Shown here in pieces: positions 56,901-64,000 of a stretch of 64,000 bases of DNA. The notes beneath the pieces were generated by a model. That model saw nothing but the letters and a program-made list of their open reading frames with translations. It was not told the origin of the DNA and searched no databases. The translations under genes were made by a program, and so were the position numbers. Source of the stretch: Bidens hawaiensis (lineage: Eukaryota; Streptophyta; Magnoliopsida; Asterales; Asteraceae). Where the stretch lies: assembly GCA_021521415.1 (NCBI GenBank), contig JAIQDT010000172.1:558001-622000 (forward strand), given 5' to 3'. Positions within the stretch are counted from its first letter, which is position 1. Every line of letters starts with the position of its first letter.

Positions 56901-57212
56901 GCGTATATATTTTAACACCTTGAGGTGGGATATAAATGGTATCATCGTGCCCGACTTCTCTCCTTGCAGTAACACCTCTTCGTCATCCGACACCCGGATC
57001 TTGACGATTTTCTTTTCACAGTTTATTTCCACTTTGTTACGTGCTAACCAATCCATTCCCACTATCACGTCAAAACTACCTAATTCTACCGGTAATAAGT
57101 CAATCAGGAAGGATTGATCGTTCAGAATAAAAGGGCAATTCCGAACTATCTGATTAACTATCATGGTTTTACCGTTAGCGACTTCTACGGTATAAGGTTC
57201 TATGGGTTCACT
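53992..57212 (-). pseudogene. Gypsy pol of the nested copy, interrupted
   Basis: Covers from just after the protease active site to the end of pol. A stop (TAA at 56027-56025) replaces a leucine codon shortly after the RT domain. A one-base loss near 54550 shifts the frame in the integrase C-terminal part; the original frame resumes from about 54510 (ORF 54444-53992). RT has F-I-D-D, RNase H Y-C-D-A-S, and integrase the HHCC and DDE residues. This copy keeps a ten-residue stretch (part of A-A-R-D-R-Q) and the G-P-F motif that the full-length copy has lost. Confidence 0.9.
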
Positions 57213-57633
57213 AAACCATGACTTTCATTAACTTAAAACATCATATTATTAATAATTGCGCATCTTTTTCGGCTTGATCGATTGTCTCTTACTCGGTTTG
57301 GTATTAAAGGTTTCGTTTAATGTACTGACGTACCATTAAATCGAAAATTCTTTTCTGTGCTTTAATTCACATATCCCGAAGCTTTAATACTTCGTAAACA
57401 TCACTAAATATCATATATCTCGTCTATAATGTATCCTCGATTCGTTCGAGCTTCAATAACCGTTATTCGGTTAATCGTATTTCCAATACGATTAACTGTA
57501 TAATCGAGTATAATCTGTAATGTGAATCATACATACTCGTATAAACGCATTGTAATTCATATATTCATTATTAAATAACACATAAATACTATATACCGGC
57601 TAAGGTATACCTGAATTTGCCGGAATCGTTACA
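57213..57633 (-). repeat. Remnant of the 5' LTR of the nested gypsy copy
   Basis: Matches 53535-53955 closely (same LTR start region) and ends TCGTTACA at 57633. It joins pol directly at about 57212. Confidence 0.9.
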
Positions 57634-57638
57634 ATAAC

Positions 57639-59692
57639 GACAACATGTGTTCAAATAATCACTTATAGATTATAAACTCTTTCAAGATTAATGATTTACA
57701 TATTATGTCCAAATCTTATAAATCATCTTTGAAAAATCTAAGATTGTCATGACAAAAAAATTTTATTATGAGGATTTGTATTCAAGGATTATTAAACGAT
57801 TATAAGTATGATTTCAAGGCTTTAAATATTGTCACCTAAGGTGATAAATCTCTTAATAACTTTATAAATACGAGGTTTCATTCTGAATGTTCAATGTAAG
57901 TTTTATTCAATAACAAATTACAACTTTAATCATTTTGCATAAACTCAATGACCTTGGCTTTGTAAATATTTTGGGACGCGTTTATAAATATTTTATATCG
58001 TTACATAAATTTTTGCTCAATAGCGATTTACGCAAACTATTACTTCTTATTATCGCAAGCATAATTTTATAAATATTTTTTTTATCACAGCCGCTTTATG
58101 TATACAAATTCCTTTAACAAATTGGACTTATAAGATTTACATTTGATAATGATCAAAATGTTTCTCTAGCTACGCGATACCGCGATATATTGATATTATT
58201 ATATTTATTTTCTTGGAATCAATAAAACCACTTTACTTGAGATTTCATTTTCGATGTTATTCTTATATTTTCAATGAGCATATAACACGCGATTTACATA
58301 TCTAGTCATTAATTCGAGTCACACAATTATTGCGATTTTTCTTCATTGATAAGATGTTTCGACGACGATATTATGCACATGAGATTTCATTTTGGTGTTT
58401 TGATTTTGACCGAATTCAAGTTATTCTATGACAATTTGTGTAATACTTTTGAAACCTCAAGCTCGCTAAAAATTTTGTTTATTTTTCAAACGATATTTCA
58501 TAAATTTTGTTATTCATATTTGAGCATTTATGCTTTTCAAGCAAGACACGATTCTATACATTATTCTATATCATTTCATCTAATCTATTAACGGCCTATG
58601 TGTGGCTGTCTACAAGTTTTGGCACTATTAGAAACCGTTATTATAATGACGATTATATAAATGGTTTCACAATGGTGGCCGTATTCACGTTTTATCACAT
58701 TTTATCGATTGTTTTGGTTGTTAACTAAATGTTATTTTACTTATGTTGATACACGTATGCGTCACCCCAAATAAACTCACCTCATTCTCGTGATTTCACG
58801 CAATCGTATTCTCAATTACCTATAACCTCAAGTTTGTACACGTGTGAAACTCATTGCACGACATTATTGATATTGTAACGTATTTTCCCTTACCTCATGT
58901 ACTCACCTTTCGGGTTTCTCATTTTCACTCTTTGGATCCATGTTTCACTTATTGGATTTTTCTCATTTTTCACTAAATTTTAGTATCCAGTCGTACAACC
59001 ATGGAGCTTAAGGATTTGTTATTCTTTTCATATTGATGACATTTGACTTTAAATCCCGTTTCGTAATTGTTTACCCTGAATTTTATATTATTCGATCGTT
59101 TTTACTTATTTAAACCAAATTGATATTTTCACTTTGGTTTATATTTTAATATTTAATTGTTTCAATTATATATTCCATTTTCCTACTTATTTAAAAAGTC
59201 AACCCCAGAATTTCCAACCGGGGGTATCATTTATTCAATATGTGTAAAAATTCAACAGATTCATATGCGTTTCTAATGTTTGAGGTTTCAAAATAAATAT
59301 GTCTTTTAAACCACATAATGGAACGAACCATGTGGCCCATACGACGATCGAAATAATTATGGGTGCACACTTAATTATCGAAATCCCCGTATGGAAGCCA
59401 TAGTAAGTACACTTGTGTGCGATAACTCAGGTCCGAGGATGATAGCGAAAAGACGGTAGAAATGCGAGTTATAATAAGGGCATGGTGGATACGCCGCTGG
59501 TACTTCCTATATATAAGTGTCTTTATTATATTCTCATTTGTGGCGTTTTTAGAGCCTTCCAAGGATTTGATGTTATTATTTTGTCAAAAGATTTTTTCTT
59601 GCAAATTATTTTACTAAAGGCAATATTCGTTAGTAATTATTTTTCTATTTTATTTTAATTTCGGGACGAAATTTCCAAAAAGTTGGTGATAC
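57639..59692 (+). other. Internal region of the LARD-like element, right part
   Basis: AT-rich; short frames at 58346-58728 look like chance. The last 40 bases hold AATTTCG-GGA-CGAAATT (59657-59673) and a weak purine stretch (CCAAAAAG) before the 3' LTR. I see no pol remnant beyond that. Confidence 0.65.
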
Positions 59693-62293
59693 TGTGACAT
59701 TCGTCAAATTTAGGCCTCGATTTGTTTTCGTGTTGTAAACTTTTATTATGTAAACCCTACTCAACATTTTTATTTCCTTCTTTAAGTATTATATAATATT
59801 ATTATATACCTCGATCATCAATAAATCGATGTTTTGTCAAATTATAGTGTCGTTAAAAAAAACATAAGGGGTTCAAACTAATTTTCGTAAAGTTGTTATA
59901 AGCTTTTAGAACCTTTAAACTCATTTTAAACGTTGTCTGAAACTTGGAGGGCCTTTTATGTAAATATGTAATACATATATATATACCACTAAAACCCTAA
60001 TCCTAAACATAAACCACCAGCCACCCATCTTCTTCCTCTCTTTTTCCGGCCGCTCCGGCCACCACCTCCGACGCAGCACCACCACTTCCCTCATTCTCTT
60101 CCGTTTTTTTGGCGATGCCACCACCATCTCGGCCGTCTTCCTCTCTTTTCCCCGCGTCTTCCAGCGAACCTCTCCCCCACAGCCACAAACGGACCGCAGG
60201 ACGTTTTTTCGACGAGTCCCGTTTTTTCAGTGACCCTCGCTGCTCCGTCCCTGTCTCTTCTCTCTCTCTCTGTCGATCTCTCTTCGTCTCTCTATCTCTC
60301 TGTCTCTCTTTCTCCTTGTCTCTCTTTCCGTCTCTCTATCTCTCGGCTTCTCTCTCTCTCTCTCTATGGCGGCAACAAGGGGTCTCCGACGACCCTGCTC
60401 GGCTCCGACAATTTTTCTCGGCCAAACATCTTTTACAGGTAACGAGATTTAAAGTTTTATTTATCTTGGTATCTAACTCATAATCGGTAACCGAACTCGA
60501 TAATCATAACCGCTTGTAATGATAAGGGATCTGGGTATAAGGTTTGGATATTTGTTTTGGGGAATATGTTAGTTTTGAGTTAATGGTATTTAAATCTCAT
60601 TTTTGGGTTTTCCTAGCAAATAGTTGGCTAGTGAAGTTGGTTGTGGTTATGTCTCGGGTTTGAGAGGTCACAAGTTCGATTTTCACCGTGACCAACTTCG
60701 GTTTGTTTTTGTTAACAAGTTATTCAAGTTACTATTACTATTTTTACTAACACCATGTTTATTATCTAGATTATATTATTATTATTATTATTAACAAGAT
60801 AATTTTATAATAATTATTATTATATTTATTATTGTTATTATTATCTTTTAGCAGAACAATTATTATTATCATTATTTTTCATAATAATAGATTATTATTA
60901 TGATTATTATTATCATTATTATTATTTTTATCAACAACACTTTAATTAATACCTAGATTTTTATTCTTTAACTATTATTATTAGTATTAGTAATAATAAT
61001 TATTGTTATAATTATTATACTATATTAGTATTATTAAAAATAGTTATTGTTATTATTATTATCTTATATATCCATATATGTGTGTGTGTGTGTGTGTATA
61101 AAACATATTTTTAAAGCCATTATTATCTTTACTATCTTTATCGTTAATAATATTATTATAAGCTTTATTATCAGTTCATTTTTATGAAAACCGAACTCTT
61201 GATTTAAAACCCGTCTTGTTTCTATTTAATATTGGTTTAGTTATTTAAAAGCCCCAATAAAATAATATTATTTTATTTTAAATTATAAATTAAGTACGAG
61301 TCCCTAATCGTTAACAAATTAACCGGTAATCCGATTAACAACCGAACCTTCTCGTTCAATGTTTCAACTGTAATTCCAACTAAAGTTCAAGTTCATTAAT
61401 ATATTTTATTTATTCGTTTTTAATTAGCTTTCAAGTAGGATTCGTTCGTTTCGTTCACAAGCTTTCTATATGTCGATCATTTATTATTTCACGATTCGTC
61501 AATCGAGGTGAGTACTTTCATACCCCTTTTTGCATCTTTCGTTTTGAGGTGACATTTCATACTTATCAAACTAAATGCTTTATTTACTTGGTTCTTAAAC
61601 CCACAAACGTGATTGTATACTTTACTTAATAATTGCTCGATTTGGTGTTCTATGCTTACATGCTTATATGCTTATGTGTTTACCGCTTTTGGAAGGTTGA
61701 TTCATAAATCTGTGAACTATCTGGTATTCTCTTATAGCACGGTGTCGTTAACGTAATGCAATTAACGATATTCTATTAAATCCTAGACTACTTGGCAACC
61801 CCTTGTAGCTAGGTGGTGCTAATGTGTTTAGAAATGGTCAATAAAATCCTAGACTACTTGGCAACCCCTTGTAGCTGGGTGGCGCTAACGTAATTCTATT
61901 AGCGATTGTCAATTCATATAAGTTGTTGCTTTTATTTATCATTTCGTATATAAATTTTGTGGCTTTTTATTACTATATACTTATATGCTCAAACTTATGA
62001 ATTGCTCACCAACTTTTGTGTTGACAAACTTTATTTTATGAAATGTTATGGGTTTGACTTTTGTTGACTCGAGGACTTCACGAAAAACGTTACCAATACC
62101 ATTAGGATATTAGTAAAACGAACAATATAAATGTTACTTGTATCCAATTTGTTTGTGTGAACGAGATGTGTTGATTATTGATTTATGAAATAAATGAGTT
62201 GATTAAATATTGTCACTTTAAATAGTGTCTTGTGTATTTGTCCAATCACATTGCACCCCGGCAAGTTCCGCCGCCTTTGGTAGGGGCATGACA
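59693..62293 (+). repeat. 3' LTR of the LARD-like element (2601 bp)
   Basis: It starts TGTGACATTC and ends GGCATGACA, followed by TSD ACACA. It has the same C/T-rich leader and ATT blocks as the 5' copy, with scattered substitutions and small indels, so the element is older than the complete gypsy element. Confidence 0.9.
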
Positions 62294-62298
62294 ACACA

Positions 62299-63043
62299 AT
62301 TCATCATATGGGTTTAACTCGCGAGGTCCATAAGGCAGTGCATACAAGTTTAATTGAGTTTTTGAAAGCTCTAGGTGGTATATTAGCAATGGAATATATG
62401 ACGGGTTTGTTATTGAGTAAACAAGATCAAAATCGGATCTTCTAATCTAATTAGTATGTCGGTGAAGGTTTGTTTTAGCAATATACACGATTTTCACTAA
62501 TCAATTCCAAAGATACGAAGAGAATTATTGACCAAGAAAGAAAATGGGTATACGGGTCATGGTTCACGGGTTCTGGTTATGAGTTTGTTTACAATATAAT
62601 AATATAATATATATTTTTATGCAGATTTGTAAGAAGGTCCCTCAATTTCATAGATGGATACATATTAGAGTAAAACTAAGTTTTAGGGTGATTATTGTAC
62701 ATCACCATATTTTTAATATGACCTCATGGCCATGTAGTGTGCTGGAAATACATGTATTGCTACAATTATCTTATGAGCAAAACAAGAATTGTAAAAGGAG
62801 TCGGATGGGATATATAGTGTTTTTATTCATGTTTTGTTCACCAAGTGTTGTAGATGTGTGTGACGTTCATGTAATGAAACTCAAAAGGTATAAGACGAAA
62901 AGAGTGTGTCAAAAGTTGGCGTTCGGGATTATGTAAAACATAAATTATACAACCCGGTATTGTGTAAAACATAAATTATGAAAGCCATACACGTGTAACT
63001 ACTTTTCTTAGGCGTCATCTAAACCCCGCCGCATCTCAACCAA
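62299..63043. other. Spacer, no identified gene
   Basis: A 45-codon frame at 62308-62445 (MGLTREVHKAVHTSLIEFLK...) follows the LARD target site, and another frame lies at 62619-62936. Neither resembles a family I know. They could be remnants of exons or of an older transposon. Confidence 0.35.
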
Positions 63044-63047
63044 CTAG
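63024..63047 (+). mobile_element. Possible eroded Helitron 3' end
   Basis: ACCCCGCCGCA followed by CTCAACCAACTAG|T resembles the end at 4732-4760 (CGCCGC...ATCCAACTAG|T), but the second hairpin arm is missing. Confidence 0.35.
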
Positions 63048-63509
63048 TTGTTATGTATAATCATCTAATATTTGTGATATTTTATCTAAAATACTAATTA
63101 CCCACACTTTGTTGATGATCATAATATTGTTTTGTTCGACACACCCGCAATACCTTACTTATTTTGTGATATGAACTCTTTAACAATTAAGCTTCAAAAC
63201 TCAATTGCTTAAACACACACGATGCTTATTGATTGATTTTTACTTGACCCAAGGCCACACACATCCTCATGTGTTGAATAATTGATTTTACCACACCTCA
63301 TGTGTTGTCAACATATGTGTTGCATATCAATATGAACTTGTGGTGATAGATATATCTTTCTATGTGAATGTAACACGCATCTTGCATCTAGATACCCAAA
63401 TAACTTGACCGTTTGATAAAATGGTCACGTGTTTATTAAATGCTACGAAATATATGGTTCATTTCATTCTAACGTGGATGAGTTGGGCCATACACTTTAT
63501 ATAACATCA

Positions 63510-63536
63510 CTAGTTTTTATCCCTCGTATTACGGGG
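63510..63536 (-). mobile_element. Probable Helitron 3' end (element extends to the right)
   Basis: On the minus strand a hairpin-like CCCCGTAATACGAGGG (63536-63521) is followed by ATAAAAA and CTAG (63513-63510), then T. The arrangement is the same as at 5372-5399. The 5' end would lie to the right, perhaps outside the window. Confidence 0.45.
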
Positions 63537-63955
63537 TTGTTTTATCTTATTATTTATTTATTTTTTGAATTTTTTTTTTATTGTATGAAAGTTAATAATA
63601 TACTTATGATTTGATGATAAATTGTTCCATAAATAAATGAGATGTTATAACCTGGTTTAAAAGTTATATGGGTTTGATGAGACCCAAGACCCGTTTATTT
63701 TTTTTTACTATATAATTGGTTTTTTAATTATAAATAATATATAATTTTTTAAAAAAAATCAGATATTAATTTTGGGTATATTACTACTTTATAGGATTTT
63801 TAAATCAAATATTTGATAAGATTAGTTTTTAATTTAGTGAGATATTATAACCCGATTAAGAAATAACTGGATTTGATAAGACCCATACCCGTGAATTTGG
63901 GTCAAATGCATGAGAAGCCTCCATTTGAAAATCAAGCAAATCTGGTAACTCCAAC
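63537..63955. other. AT-rich spacer with an imperfect 198-bp-spaced repeat
   Basis: The phrase GAGATGTTATAACCTG... with a following GGGTTTGATGAGACCCA at 63641 recurs in altered form at 63839. No gene seen. Confidence 0.45.
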
Positions 63956-64000
63956 AAAGGGGGGGAGCGACCACATCGTGACACCTAGGATTTTTGGGTT
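63956..64000 (+). mobile_element. Possible polypurine tract and LTR start of another element
   Basis: AAAGGGGGGGAG (63956-63967) is followed eleven bases later by TGACACCTAGG at 63979, which looks like the start of a gypsy 3' LTR that continues outside the window. The gap between tract and TG is longer than usual. Confidence 0.3.

Larger units (their letters stand above)
50910..57633 (-). mobile_element. Internally deleted gypsy copy nested in the LARD-like element
   Basis: The same family as 10835-23026, on the opposite strand. In element order: the first 421 bp of the 5' LTR (57633-57213), then directly pol (57212 to 53992), polypurine tract and the complete 3' LTR (53955-50910). The rest of the 5' LTR, primer site, extra ORF, gag and the protease N-terminus are gone. 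The TSD ATAAC is on both sides (50905-50909 and 57634-57638), so this is one insertion that was deleted afterwards or integrated as a deleted copy. Confidence 0.92.
45348..62293 (+). mobile_element. Large non-coding LTR retrotransposon (LARD-like), host of a nested gypsy
   Basis: The LTRs start TGTGACATTCGTCAAATT at 45348 and 59693. The 3' LTR ends GGCATGACA at 62293. The 5-bp TSD ACACA is on both sides (45343-45347 and 62294-62298). The internal region (about 5 kb after removal of the nested element) has no gag or pol. Just before the 3' LTR it keeps a gypsy-type hairpin (AATTTCG-GGA-CGAAATT). A non-coding element with large LTRs is a LARD or a heavily eroded gypsy relative; it would depend on enzymes of another element. 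Confidence 0.88.

Overview
The window looks like a repeat-dense intergenic stretch of a eudicot nuclear genome, probably Asteraceae (an inference from the style of the Ty3/gypsy and Ty1/copia polyproteins). I see no intact cellular gene. Almost everything is transposable elements in several nested layers, and many boundaries can be fixed from target-site duplications (TSDs) read directly in the sequence.

Layout. 1-4642: 5' half of a minus-strand Ty1/copia element running off the left edge, with an unusual leader carrying UUCG hairpins, and its 5' LTR. 4643-4760: stub of a Helitron 3' end. 5372-9397: a minus-strand Helitron holding a nearly complete intron-containing copy of a host ribosome-biogenesis gene (SLX9-like), now a pseudogene hit by a LINE (6099-6829) and a hAT-type MITE (7061-7744). 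9406-10080: a fold-back element and a tRNA-derived SINE. 10835-23026: a complete Ty3/gypsy element (TSD GGTAA) with an extra ORF before gag. 25910-30603: LTR remnants, including a solo LTR with TSD CACTA. 30629-42906: a complete but decayed minus-strand Ty1/copia element (TSD TTGTA) with a large env-like third gene. 43522-44802: fold-back element, Tourist-like MITE and a Helitron 3' end. 45348-62293: a 17-kb non-coding LTR element (TSD ACACA) into which a second, internally deleted copy of the gypsy family has jumped (50910-57633, minus strand, TSD ATAAC). 62299-64000: Helitron ends and possibly the start of another LTR element.

Functionally, the autonomous-looking elements encode gag, protease, reverse transcriptase, RNase H and integrase. 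The copia pol, the env-like gene, the gypsy gag/pol junction and the captured host gene are interrupted by stops; several of these could be C-to-T changes, as expected of methylated, silenced DNA. The most interesting signals are the Helitron-captured SLX9-like gene; the extra gypsy ORF lying exactly inside a potential intron; the copia env-like gene preceded by a strong splice acceptor; the GCGAAGTT palindromes scattered through the copia non-coding regions; the UUCG hairpin array in the first copia leader; and a hairpin just before the polypurine tract shared by different LTR families.
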